Shown one piece after another: positions 7,198-15,717 of a stretch of DNA of 64,000 nucleotides (the stretch's first letter is position 1; each line of letters opens with the position of its first letter). Below the pieces are notes generated by a model. The model saw only the letters and a program-made list of their open reading frames with translations, was not told the DNA's origin and made no database searches. Source of the stretch: a virus; the IMG/VR virus record IMGVR_UViG_3300012209_000006, positions 1 through 64,000 of that record. One strand, written 5' to 3'. The position numbers were made by a program, and so were the translations under genes.

Positions 7198-7790
7198 AGT
7201 TTATAGACTTAAAAGGAAAAACCTTCTCTCGATTAACTGTAATTAAACGACGAGGAGCGTATAAAAATCACGCGTACAAGGATTTCAAATGGTTATGTAA
7301 ATGCGTCTGCGGAAAATTAGTCGTCGCTAGAGGCTCTAGACTTCGTGGCGGTTTAAAAAGATCCTGCGGATGTCTGCATCATGAGTGGGCAAAAACATTA
7401 GGAAAAAACACAAAACCAGGAGTGCCTATCAGAGCTTTATTCACTAGATATAAATACGCGGCGACAAAACGTAAATTATCGTTTGTGCTATCTTTTGAGC
7501 AGTTTTTGCAGATAATTAAAAGGCCTTGTTTTTACTGCGGTGCCGAAAATAGTAATCATTTTCATACTCCCGAGGGCCCCGAAGAATTACGATATAATGG
7601 AATAGACCGAATGAATAATAGAGAAGGATATACGTATTTAAATAGTGTTCCATGCTGCGGCGTGTGTAACAGGATGAAATCTGCATTTACAGTAGCGCAA
7701 TTCTTTAGTTTCATTGAACGAATTTATGGAACGTTGTTGGCCAAAACGAAAATAGACAATCTTACCGTGGCCGGACATTGCTGCAAATAA
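7194..7790 (+). CDS. HNH homing endonuclease with N-terminal zinc-ribbon DNA-binding domain, 198 aa
   Basis: The first 60 residues (GKTFSRLTVIKR, then WLCKCVCGK, then a basic segment ending SCGCL) match the N-terminal DNA-binding domain common to phage HNH proteins. The HNH core carries CFYCG, a GIDRMNN metal-site strand and PCCGVCNRMKS. The ATG overlaps the previous stop (ATGA). The base composition is clearly richer in A and T than the neighbouring glycosyltransferases, consistent with a recent insertion. A decayed relative of its C-terminal part lies at 46118. Confidence 0.8.
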   Translation: MKFIDLKGKTFSRLTVIKRRGAYKNHAYKDFKWLCKCVCGKLVVARGSRLRGGLKRSCGCLHHEWAKTLGKNTKPGVPIRALFTRYKYAATKRKLSFVLSFEQFLQIIKRPCFYCGAENSNHFHTPEGPEELRYNGIDRMNNREGYTYLNSVPCCGVCNRMKSAFTVAQFFSFIERIYGTLLAKTKIDNLTVAGHCCK

Positions 7791-7800
7791 TGGAGGTAAA

Positions 7801-7932
7801 ATGAGCACAACAATTTACACAGAATGTGAAAAGCATCCTAACACTCTTGTCCAAGAAGGAGAGCTTTGTCCTAACTGTGCGCATGAGCGCGCGCACGAGA
7901 CCACGCGTTTCCCAGAGGGCGCCGAACTGTAA
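7801..7932 (+). CDS. Small zinc-ribbon-like protein, 43 aa
   Basis: A short frame starting at 7801 behind a TGGAGG site and ending in a TAATG overlap with the next gene. It contains a TECEKH and a CPNCAHERAH segment, a plausible Cys/His zinc site. No family is recognised, but coupling and the strong ribosome-binding site make it credible. Confidence 0.6.
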   Translation: MSTTIYTECEKHPNTLVQEGELCPNCAHERAHETTRFPEGAEL

Positions 7933-8828
7933 TGCGTGATATCGTTCTAATTCCCACTTATTTGAGGCCTGAGTATTTGCAACTATGCCTCGAGCGTATC
8001 GCCAACGCAAAAGCAACCCCGACGCCGAAAGAGTTTTGGATCTGCGCAGACCGCCGGCCCAATGATGAGCATCGAAATAAAATGGTCATTGAGTGGCAGT
8101 TCGATGTTCTTAACGCCTGGAAGGGCGCGCTGCCGTTGAAATATTTTCAAGTACCCGAGCACAATTTCAACGGAAATAGTTTCAATGTCCTCGAGTCCTA
8201 CAAGAGAGCCTACAATGAACCTGATGTTCGTTACATCTATCTTATCGAAGACGACGTCCTGGTTACGCCGGACTTTTTCAAGTGGCACGAAGCTATCGCC
8301 GAATCCGAACCCGACGCCATGTGTTCCATCGCCTACCGCTGTTCTCGAAATCATGAGGCGCGAACAGACGTTACCGAGCCTGGAGCTTATTTCACTAGCT
8401 CTCGTGACTATGCGTCGATCGGAGTTCGTTGGTCTCGCGCCTTCCTCGAGCCCTTACTTTTACATGCGCGGCTGCCCTATTACTCAAACCAAGAAGAGTA
8501 CGTCCGAACCACTTTTCCGGGCAACAGATTCGCCGGAGACTTCTCTGAGCAAGACGGCCTTATCATGCGCGTCATGTGGGAGCAGAAGTGGTTCACCACA
8601 TGGCCTTACGTGCCGCGTTGCTACCACATGGGTTGGTACGGTTATCACCGCCCCAACGGTAAAAGACCTGACGGATTTCTCGAACATAAGGTGGACGGAT
8701 TACGAAACACAATTTCGAACGCCGAAAGATTGAAGCAAGTGGCGCCGGACTTTGGGGACATCGAACCTTATCCTACTGAGCCCATGCCACCGTACGACAA
8801 GCTTGAGAAATTGCAGCACTTCGAATAG
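7932..8828 (+). CDS. GT-A (family 2-like) glycosyltransferase, 298 aa
   Basis: The start DIVLIPTYLRPEYLQLCL is the nucleotide-binding beginning of GT-A enzymes. YLIEDDVLVTPDFF near residues 95-110 carries the acidic DxD-type motif for the metal-bound sugar nucleotide. A WPYVPRCYHMGWYGYHR segment is shared with the paralogue at 14860 and in part with the frameshifted copy at 13094. It has no membrane helices. It sits in the middle of the glycan operon. Confidence 0.75.
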   Translation: MRDIVLIPTYLRPEYLQLCLERIANAKATPTPKEFWICADRRPNDEHRNKMVIEWQFDVLNAWKGALPLKYFQVPEHNFNGNSFNVLESYKRAYNEPDVRYIYLIEDDVLVTPDFFKWHEAIAESEPDAMCSIAYRCSRNHEARTDVTEPGAYFTSSRDYASIGVRWSRAFLEPLLLHARLPYYSNQEEYVRTTFPGNRFAGDFSEQDGLIMRVMWEQKWFTTWPYVPRCYHMGWYGYHRPNGKRPDGFLEHKVDGLRNTISNAERLKQVAPDFGDIEPYPTEPMPPYDKLEKLQHFE

Positions 8829-8836
8829 GAGAAGAC

Positions 8837-9817
8837 ATGAGAATTCTGATTACAGGCAGCGAAGGCGTTCTAGGAAGCACCCTCAAGAAAGAACTACGCC
8901 TGCGCGGTCACAGCGTCTATGGCTGCGACCTAGTTCATGCGTCTGACGATAAGGTGATGCGTACAGACATCGCGGAGCGCCGCCAGATTGATCGCATATT
9001 CGAGTGGAGCCGTCCAGACGTGGTCTATCACTTCGCTGCGGAGTTCGGCCGCATGAACGGTCAGGATTACTATGAGCAGTTGTGGAAGACCAACTGCATT
9101 GGCACCCGCAACGTGATCGAGGCCTGCATCAAGAGTAAAGCCAAGATGGTCTTCGCATCTTCGTCCGAGGCCTACGGTATGGCCGACGACTACGCCCCCA
9201 AGGGGGAAGACTTCCAGGAGTCTTGGCTGGACAAGTACGCCCCTCAGTTCCACAACGAGTACGCCCTCACCAAATACACGAACGAACGCCAGATAACGAT
9301 GGCCGCGCGCAACGAAAATCTGGATGCCATCATCCTGCGCTTCTTCAATGCCTACGGCCCCGGTGAGCATTACAGCCCGTACCGTAGCGTGGTGTGTTTA
9401 TTCACGTATCGCCTGCTCAAAGGCTTGCCGATCACGGTGTACAAGAACTACTACCGTACCCACATGTTCATCAACGATTGGTGCCAAGGGGTTGCCAACG
9501 TGGCGGATCAGGAAACACTGAATACGCTGGCGTTCAATAGGTACTGGCAAGGCGGTGGCGGGACGCCGTGGGTGCCAGTGTTTAACATTGGCGGTGAAGA
9601 ATACGAATCCGTCGAGGCCCTCAAAGATAAGATCGTTGCACTGATCGGTGGAACCAAATCTGAGATCACATACCTCGAGGCCGAGAAGGCCAACGTGATT
9701 TCGAAAAAGCCCAACAACAGTTTGGCCAAGGCGTGGTTGGGCCACAATCCGACTACGAAGCTGGACCAGGGGCTCCCGCCAACGATTGAGTGGATACGCG
9801 AGGAATACGGTTTGTGA
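8837..9817 (+). CDS. NAD-dependent epimerase/dehydratase of the extended SDR type, 326 aa
   Basis: The protein begins with a Rossmann GxxGxxG motif (TGSEGVLGS), has the FASSSEAYG substrate segment and a YALTK catalytic Tyr-Lys pair, and then RFFNAYGPGE, all hallmarks of UDP-sugar 4-epimerase and 4,6-dehydratase enzymes. It likely remodels a nucleotide sugar for the adjacent transferases. Exact substrate cannot be read from sequence. Its stop overlaps the GTG of the next transferase. Confidence 0.8.
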   Translation: MRILITGSEGVLGSTLKKELRLRGHSVYGCDLVHASDDKVMRTDIAERRQIDRIFEWSRPDVVYHFAAEFGRMNGQDYYEQLWKTNCIGTRNVIEACIKSKAKMVFASSSEAYGMADDYAPKGEDFQESWLDKYAPQFHNEYALTKYTNERQITMAARNENLDAIILRFFNAYGPGEHYSPYRSVVCLFTYRLLKGLPITVYKNYYRTHMFINDWCQGVANVADQETLNTLAFNRYWQGGGGTPWVPVFNIGGEEYESVEALKDKIVALIGGTKSEITYLEAEKANVISKKPNNSLAKAWLGHNPTTKLDQGLPPTIEWIREEYGL

Positions 9818-10569
9818 AGCCAACCATCAGCATCGTAATGACTGCATACAAACGCCACCTGCTTCTCCAGAACACGCTGCGCTCCATCAAGATGCAGACG
9901 CGGCAGCCGGACGAGATCATCGTGGTCGAAGACGGCTTCGATTACGGACTGACGCAGAAGGTGTGCATGGACGCCATCAACGACGAGAAGTTGCCGGTCA
10001 AATATTTGTGCCGTAGGAACAGACCGAACCTGGGTTACTCGAACCCCGCGATTCCCAAGAACGTTGGGATCAAACGCGCCACAGGGGACATTCTGATCAT
10101 CCAGTGCGCCGAGGTCATGTACACAAAGCCAGACGACATCGCCAACCTAGTTCGCCCACTAGAGGAGACCACAAACGTTTCCTCGATCGCAACCGTCTCC
10201 GCGCGCGATGCGAACGGGGATTTCCAGGAGTGGTACGCGGGCCCCAAGCGTGCGCCTCTGTGGTTCCTGGACTTTTGTCAGGCTGTCCGCCGACAAGACG
10301 TCCTGGTGATCGGCGGATTCGACGAGCAGTACGAGGGCTACGGTTTCGACGATGATGACTTTGCGCTGCGACTACAGGCCAGTGGCGTTCAGTACCGTTG
10401 GGCCCTGGACGTAGAGTGCCACCACCAGTGGCACACGATTTACGACAAGGATACGACACTCAGTGTATTCGGTCGGCGTAGATACGACAAGATGAAGGAA
10501 GAAGTGGACGCGGGCAAGAGGCCCCCGGTCGTAAATGCAGGACGGCCGTGGGGCGAAATAGATTCGTAG
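9814..10569 (+). CDS. GT-A (family 2) glycosyltransferase, 251 aa
   Basis: SIVMTAYKRHLLLQNTLRS starts a classic GT2 fold. IIVVEDGFD and a later GGFDEQYEGYGFDDDDFALR segment, the galactosyltransferase-type C-terminal motif, complete it. The GTG at 9814 overlaps the previous TGA and is preferred over an upstream in-frame ATG that would lie within the epimerase gene. It is a paralogue of the gene at 12221. Confidence 0.75.
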   Translation: MKPTISIVMTAYKRHLLLQNTLRSIKMQTRQPDEIIVVEDGFDYGLTQKVCMDAINDEKLPVKYLCRRNRPNLGYSNPAIPKNVGIKRATGDILIIQCAEVMYTKPDDIANLVRPLEETTNVSSIATVSARDANGDFQEWYAGPKRAPLWFLDFCQAVRRQDVLVIGGFDEQYEGYGFDDDDFALRLQASGVQYRWALDVECHHQWHTIYDKDTTLSVFGRRRYDKMKEEVDAGKRPPVVNAGRPWGEIDS

Positions 10570-10598
10570 TTGACACTGATCGTAGTTTTTGATATGCT
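10570..10598 (+). promoter_or_regulatory. Sigma70-type promoter
   Basis: TTGACA at 10570-10575 and TATGCT at 10593-10598 are 17 nt apart. They sit right at the stop of the transferase and ahead of the collagen-like gene at 10630. A degenerate duplicate of this promoter and leader lies at 12950. Confidence 0.65.
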
Positions 10599-10629
10599 TT
10601 CGTAGTAGTCAAACTATTTCGGAGGAAAA

Positions 10630-11598
10630 ATGAAAAAATTCTTTCTTGGTTTGATGCTCGGTTTGTTGTTTTGTGCATCGGGGTTCTCGGCGGTTGCGCC
10701 GACAATCGTTAGTGCGTCTGCGAATTCGTCCCTAACGCAGCTGACGGTCAACGGATCAGGCTTCAGTCCTAATAATACGACACCCACTGTCGTGCTTGGC
10801 GGCATAACTCTTTCAATTGTTTCTGCGTCCGATACTACGGTCGTTGCGGCCTTGCCGGCAAACGAACCATCCGGCAGCTACGCACTGTCCGTAACCGAAA
10901 CGTCCACCGGATCAAAGACCACAACGTTTGGTGTAACCATCGGTGCGGTTGGGCCGCAGGGGCCTGCAGGTCCACAAGGAAACACAGGACCGACCGGACC
11001 ACAAGGGCCAAGCGTGTTTGCAGGCACTTGGAGTAGTTCAGGCGTTTATAGCGTCGGCCAAGAAGTTTTGCGGCCTTCGGACGGCGGAAGCCCTGGTCCA
11101 TTCTTTAATCTGACAGGCAGCAATAGCGGAGATCCAGTTACGGACACAACGAATTGGATCTATTGTTGCGGTATAGCACACCCGGTAACGCAGGTGTTTC
11201 CTATACTTAATGCGGCTTTCGGATTGTCGGTTTCAACTACGCATCAGTGCATTTCTGTGATTCCTAATTCAAGCATAGAAGTTGTGACGGTTCTTGGAGC
11301 CTGTCCAGCGGCTATGAACTTCTTGAGTGGAAACACTGGTTACACAAAACTGAGCGTAGAAATGAGTGATGTAGGAGCCGCGACCGTCGAAATCATTTTG
11401 GTGGATGTAAAGCCTAATAGCCCTACGCAAGCTTCCGGAAGTTGCCTCATCACCGCGCCAGCTGACAGTTGTTCCATTAATCTGGGTATAACAATCTCTA
11501 GCGGTGATTGGCTTGAATTAACTTTCTCTTTACCAACACCGCAAAATTTGCCTGGATCCACCTTGTCTGTACCTTTCGTTGTTTGGGAAATACAATGA
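10630..11598 (+). CDS. Secreted collagen-like protein with an IPT/TIG-type domain, 322 aa
   Basis: Residues 1-20 are a signal peptide (MKKFFLGLMLGLLF and then ASGFSA). An immunoglobulin-like IPT/TIG pattern follows (PTIVSASANSS, VNGSGFSPNN, SGSYALSV), and then a short Gly-x-y run (GPQGPAGPQGNTGPTGPQGP) near residues 112-131. The remaining 190 residues are Ser/Thr/Gly-rich and resemble a surface-exposed or adhesin head. It has its own promoter and lies inside the glycosyltransferase island, so it may be a glycan-carrying protein; that link is inference. Confidence 0.65.
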   Translation: MKKFFLGLMLGLLFCASGFSAVAPTIVSASANSSLTQLTVNGSGFSPNNTTPTVVLGGITLSIVSASDTTVVAALPANEPSGSYALSVTETSTGSKTTTFGVTIGAVGPQGPAGPQGNTGPTGPQGPSVFAGTWSSSGVYSVGQEVLRPSDGGSPGPFFNLTGSNSGDPVTDTTNWIYCCGIAHPVTQVFPILNAAFGLSVSTTHQCISVIPNSSIEVVTVLGACPAAMNFLSGNTGYTKLSVEMSDVGAATVEIILVDVKPNSPTQASGSCLITAPADSCSINLGITISSGDWLELTFSLPTPQNLPGSTLSVPFVVWEIQ

Positions 11599-12224
11599 GT
11601 CAACTAACCTGGAAGTGGAACGGTATCGAGGGGGCGTCGTTACAAGACGCCCTCGTCTTTGCTGCTACGCATAAAAAGAATGATCTGGAGTTCCCCCTCC
11701 ACGCTTACCTTGAGATAGGGGTAGATGGCGGCGAGTCTTTGAAAACTGTTCTCGACATCGCCCGGCCTACCCACGTCGCGTTAGTCGATATTTGGGATCC
11801 TAGATACTGTAATCACGGTTACGGAGACGAAAGGCATATTAGGCGAATTTTTTCTGAACGTGGACTCGATCCCGGCATTGCTCAGTTTGTTAACGGTGAT
11901 TCTCACATTACCATTAAGACACAACTACGCGGAAGAGCGTTTGAACTCATAACGGTCGATGGGGACCACACCGACGCAGGTTTGCTCGCAGATTTAACGG
12001 ACAGTTGGCCACTACTCCGCGCAAAAGGTTTGATGGTCGTTGATGACATAGGGCACATAGAATACCCAGGATTAAAAGGCGTTTTTGATAGATGGTTGGC
12101 GTCAACACCGGAAGCGGAGCTTATTCCAGAAATAGATAACGGGGTGGAGATTACACCTAATCCACCAGGAGGCAAGTGGTTACCAGGCTACGCCGCAACC
12201 ACTAGAGTGGTACGAAGGAAATGA
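11595..12224 (+). CDS. Class I SAM-dependent methyltransferase (Methyltransf_24-like), 209 aa
   Basis: YLEIGVDGGES is the SAM-binding glycine loop; VALVDIWDPR follows as the acidic strand 2, and ITVDGDHTDAGLLADL plus VVDDIGHIEYPG match the Methyltransf_24 group often seen in carbohydrate clusters. The ATG overlaps the collagen-like gene's stop and the end overlaps the next transferase, so this is one operon. It probably methylates a sugar or glycan intermediate. Confidence 0.7.
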   Translation: MSQLTWKWNGIEGASLQDALVFAATHKKNDLEFPLHAYLEIGVDGGESLKTVLDIARPTHVALVDIWDPRYCNHGYGDERHIRRIFSERGLDPGIAQFVNGDSHITIKTQLRGRAFELITVDGDHTDAGLLADLTDSWPLLRAKGLMVVDDIGHIEYPGLKGVFDRWLASTPEAELIPEIDNGVEITPNPPGGKWLPGYAATTRVVRRK

Positions 12225-12949
12225 TCCCAGACGTCTCCATCATTCTCTCCTGCTACAAACGCGGCAGACAACTGCGTAAGACCCTTGAGAGCATCGAGTC
12301 GCAAGACATGAAACCCGAGATCATTGTCGTAGAAGACGGCGACGACGGGATCACGCAGACGATCGCGCGGGAGTTCGGTGCCAAGTTCTTTCGCAAGAAG
12401 CGTGCGGACCTGCCTGCATTCCAGAACCCGTCGCGCGTCCACAACATTGGGATTAGACAAGCCACAGGAAATGTGGTAATCTTACAGGGTGGGGAAGTCA
12501 AATATGAAACGAAGACTAAAGCAGTTTCAAGACTGGTGGAGATGGCTGCTTCCGGGCCATATTACGTTTCCCCGTTGGTGGCTTCCCGGGACCGCGAAGG
12601 AAAGTTTCTAGAGTGGTATTCGCACCCGTCTGACGGGTCGCGCGCAGGCTGGATCATAAATTTCTGCCTCGCCGTACAGCGAAAGTATCTTATGGCAATT
12701 GGTGGATTTGAGGAGTCGTACACCGGCTACGGGTTTGAAGACAGTCAACTCATGTTCTGTCTTGAGCAATCCAAGCTTAAAGCCAAATACGATGAGACCA
12801 TTGTGGCTACGCACCAGTGGCACAGCCGAGACAATTACAATTTTACGTATCCGGAAGGGCAGGCTCAGTTCGACACGTTCGTTGCCAACGTAATCGCCGG
12901 CCGGATTCCGCCGCAGTCTAATCTCGGAAAAGAATGGGGGAGGCTGTAG
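12221..12949 (+). CDS. GT-A (family 2) glycosyltransferase, 242 aa
   Basis: The beginning DVSIILSCYKRGRQLRKTLE and EIIVVEDGDDG match GT2 enzymes, and GGFEESYTGYGFEDSQLMF matches the C-terminal galactosyltransferase-type motif. It is clearly paralogous to the enzyme at 9814 along its whole length. It is coupled by ATGA to the methyltransferase. Confidence 0.75.
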   Translation: MIPDVSIILSCYKRGRQLRKTLESIESQDMKPEIIVVEDGDDGITQTIAREFGAKFFRKKRADLPAFQNPSRVHNIGIRQATGNVVILQGGEVKYETKTKAVSRLVEMAASGPYYVSPLVASRDREGKFLEWYSHPSDGSRAGWIINFCLAVQRKYLMAIGGFEESYTGYGFEDSQLMFCLEQSKLKAKYDETIVATHQWHSRDNYNFTYPEGQAQFDTFVANVIAGRIPPQSNLGKEWGRL

Positions 12950-13082
12950 TTGACATCGGGTACGTTTTGTGAGATCATGAATTAGGTAGTCAAATTCTTT
13001 CGGAGGAAAAATGAAAAAATTCTTTCTCGGTTTGATGCTTAGCCCAAGTCCTGGACTTGGTGTATTTATTTTGTCGTTTTGA
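12950..13082 (+). pseudogene. Decayed duplicate of the 10570-10660 promoter, leader and signal peptide
   Basis: TTGACA at 12950, a TAGTCAAA segment, TTTCGGAGGAAAAATG and the first nine codons (MKKFFLGLM) repeat the start of the collagen-like gene at 10630. After residue 10 the frame diverges and stops at 13082 after 23 codons. The -10 box is eroded (GATCAT). This looks like a partial segmental duplication whose coding part was replaced by the following transferase. Confidence 0.7.
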
Positions 13083-13093
13083 AGCAGCTAAAA

Positions 13094-13920
13094 ATGGATC
13101 TCCTTCTTGTCCCAACGTACAATCGTCCAGAGTTCCTGCATCTGTGCCTGGAGCGGATTCTTTCCGCTCCTGGCTCAGACACTAAAGACCTATGGATCGC
13201 AGAAGATAGGCATCTGTCTGATCGATTTCATGTGGACACTGCTGTTCAGCGCGAGACCGCGGAAGTCGTCGCGCGGGTAAAAGCGCAACGAAACGTTCGG
13301 CACATACAGCGCATCCCGCACAATCATTTCAATAATAGTTTTAACGTTCTAGAAGGATACAAAGAGGCACTCGTACACGGTTACGAGTACGTATACCTGA
13401 TTGAAGATGATGTAATGGTTTTGCCTGATTTTTTTTTTTTGAATGGCACAACTGCGCTCAAAAAGAATCTGTGTTTGTGTCGTGCGCCGGCAATTACAAT
13501 CAATCACTTGATGTTGTTGACCTGTTGGATATAAATGCTAAGGATTCGAAGAAACTCGTATTTTCAGATTCTGCCTATTCATCGGCCGCAGGTGTTTGTT
13601 TTTCACGCGCGTCTATAGAACTGATTGTTCAAAAAGTAGCTACGCGTGCAGTTCTTGAGTGGATTGATCGTGATCACCACTCCCAACAGGACAAAGAGAT
13701 TCAACGACTTATGACGGCGGTTGGCGGCAGATCCGTTTGGCCAGTTGTTCCGCGGAGCCATCACGAAGGTTGGTATGGAGCGGGGTGTACAATCGCAACG
13801 CCGCCTAAAGGATCTTTGAGTGAACGGATAGAATATATCCGAGAAGTTTTAAACGGCAAGCGGCAGATAAAGTGCGAACCGAAGTGGGGCCACGACATAA
13901 CGGTGATTGGAGAACTGTAA
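13094..13920 (+). pseudogene. GT-A glycosyltransferase split by a frameshift in a 12-T run
   Basis: The first frame (13094 to 13534, with a possible TTG start at 13079) reads LLVPTYNRPEFLHLCLERI and YLIEDDVMVLPDFF, matching 7932 and 14860. The second frame (from about 13441 to 13920) reads EWHN, then VFVSCAGNYNQSLD and WPVVPRSHHEGWYGAG, the rest of the same family. The break falls exactly at T 13429-13440. One added or two removed T would restore a full enzyme of about 275 aa. It may be truly broken, slippage-controlled, or a read error. Confidence 0.75.
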
Positions 13921-14609
13921 TGGGAATGAAACACGATCCAAAAGCATACGAACCACAGGTCTTCGAGCATCTGGCCAAGATTCTGAAGCCAGGGGATTTG
14001 ACGTACGACGTCGGAGCCTATGACGGCATAACGTCGGTGCGGCTCGCGCAAATAGTGGGCGGCGAGAACGTCGTGCTCATCGAGTCCGGCGAAATGAACT
14101 GGGCCACGATTCGGGCCTACTGGCACTCCTTTGGTCTTCATACGCCGCGCCTGACCTATTCTGGGTTTGTGAGCGATGAAGATCGCTTGGGCGCGTTCCC
14201 GGCCGGTTTGATGAATCTTGGCGGATGGCCACACGAGGCTGATGAGTTTCCGATCGCGCAGTACGAGGAAGGCCTTAATTTCAGGAATTTGGACGCGCGC
14301 CATTTGGCGGCCGAGATCATGGCTCGCCCCTGGTTCACTCTGGATACCGTGGCTCGGTTCGCGGGCGACCCCAAGGGGATCATCATGGACATTGAGGGCG
14401 CCGAACTGCTGGCACTCCGCGGCGCGGAACAGACGCTTCGTCGCAGCCATCCGTTCGTCTGGGTTAGTATCCACGCGCAACTATTGAAAAATTTCTGTCA
14501 TCACGAGGATATGGTTCGCAAATATATGCAGTGGGTAGGATACGAGGGAACGTTGCTATACGAAGATCAAGAGCAGCATTGGTTCTTTTCACCCGCGGGA
14601 AAAGAATGA
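13920..14609 (+). CDS. FkbM-family methyltransferase, 229 aa
   Basis: LTYDVGAYDGITSVRLAQIV gives the SAM-binding loop near residues 27-45, with VVLIES as strand 2. IIMDIEGAELLALRGAEQTL is the hallmark FkbM segment (DIEGxE). FkbM enzymes O-methylate sugars and related metabolites and are common in polysaccharide clusters. The ATG at 13920 overlaps the previous TAA, and the stop overlaps the next gene. Confidence 0.75.
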   Translation: MGMKHDPKAYEPQVFEHLAKILKPGDLTYDVGAYDGITSVRLAQIVGGENVVLIESGEMNWATIRAYWHSFGLHTPRLTYSGFVSDEDRLGAFPAGLMNLGGWPHEADEFPIAQYEEGLNFRNLDARHLAAEIMARPWFTLDTVARFAGDPKGIIMDIEGAELLALRGAEQTLRRSHPFVWVSIHAQLLKNFCHHEDMVRKYMQWVGYEGTLLYEDQEQHWFFSPAGKE

Positions 14610-14863
14610 AACCGGGGATCTACGCAGTTACATCTTGGAATGGAAAAGATGGAGTTCTTCTACGAGCAGATGGAGAATTCTTGGCTGTGACTAAGACTGA
14701 TCTTCCAGACATTTTTAGAGGCACTCTCCGCGTGGGCGAGAAAGTGGCAATCAAAACAATAATTGTTATGGAGCCTTTAGAAAGAATGATGTCTGCAAAA
14801 CAGCGAAATTTCATTGATGCCGAGAACGCGCGTCGAAGAATCTACGGAGCGAAATCACTATGA
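14606..14863 (+). CDS. Hypothetical protein, 85 aa
   Basis: A small basic protein, beta-rich in its first half (GIYAVTSWNGKDGVLLR) with a helical tail. It is ATGA-coupled to the FkbM gene and overlaps the next transferase by 4 nt. Not recognised; its place suggests a part in the glycan operon. Confidence 0.55.
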   Translation: MKPGIYAVTSWNGKDGVLLRADGEFLAVTKTDLPDIFRGTLRVGEKVAIKTIIVMEPLERMMSAKQRNFIDAENARRRIYGAKSL

Positions 14864-15717
14864 GGGACATTGTAATTATTCCTACTTTCGATCGACCAGA
14901 ATTTTTATGGGTTTGTCTGGAAAATTTAAGTAAAGCTCGCGGCATAGAGTCTAAAGAGATCTGGCTTCGCGAAGACGTGCACGCCGACAAACCGAAGCCA
15001 TTCACGATTGAGATGGAGTTTTTGGCCACCATACGGGAAGCAGAAAGGGTTTTTAGGAATCAGGTATTCTACGCAGCCCGTGCGCCTCATACCACGTACG
15101 GAAACAGTTACAATGTTTTGTCCGCCCTTTCCGAGGCGTCTATGACGGACGCGAATCTCGTCTATCTGATTGAAGACGATGTTCTAATAACAGAAGATTT
15201 CTTTGAATGGAACGAAGCTGTCCATAACACTTTCCGCCCGTGGGTGTCCTGCGCCGGCCGTCTGAATCGTAGCCTGAACTTTGCTATGAATGGTCCCGAA
15301 GCAATCGATGAGTCCATCAAAGATACGAATGCGTGTCACGCATCTATCACAGCCTACAACTCGTGGGCCACATGTTTCTCTCGCACCGCTTTGAACGACA
15401 TAGCCGATGTGTATCGTTTCGATAAATTCGGTCCCGGCCTCGAGCAAGACATTCTGATTCAGAATATCATTCGTCGCGAGAAGATGACAACGATCTGGCC
15501 TTACGTACCACGAGCCTACCACATGGGTTGGTACAGCTATCATCGTGAAGGCATGCGATTCTACGGAACGTTGGAAGAGAAAGTCAAAGAGCTTCGTGCT
15601 ACGGTTACGAATCCTGAAAAGATAAAAACGATGGCCAGCATCCAACAGATTGATCCGTTTCCTAAGAAACAGCATGAGTCGGCCGCAGAGTTATATTTGA
15701 GGACTAAATGCCAGTAA
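14860..15717 (+). CDS. GT-A (family 2-like) glycosyltransferase, 285 aa
   Basis: DIVIIPTFDRPEFLWVCLEN and YLIEDDVLITEDFFEWNEA correspond closely to the gene at 7932. WPYVPRAYHMGWYSYHREG is nearly the same as in 7932. The intact EDFFEWNEA here shows what the frameshifted copy at 13094 should encode. It is the last transferase of the island; an HNH gene overlaps its final codons. Confidence 0.75.
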   Translation: MRDIVIIPTFDRPEFLWVCLENLSKARGIESKEIWLREDVHADKPKPFTIEMEFLATIREAERVFRNQVFYAARAPHTTYGNSYNVLSALSEASMTDANLVYLIEDDVLITEDFFEWNEAVHNTFRPWVSCAGRLNRSLNFAMNGPEAIDESIKDTNACHASITAYNSWATCFSRTALNDIADVYRFDKFGPGLEQDILIQNIIRREKMTTIWPYVPRAYHMGWYSYHREGMRFYGTLEEKVKELRATVTNPEKIKTMASIQQIDPFPKKQHESAAELYLRTKCQ

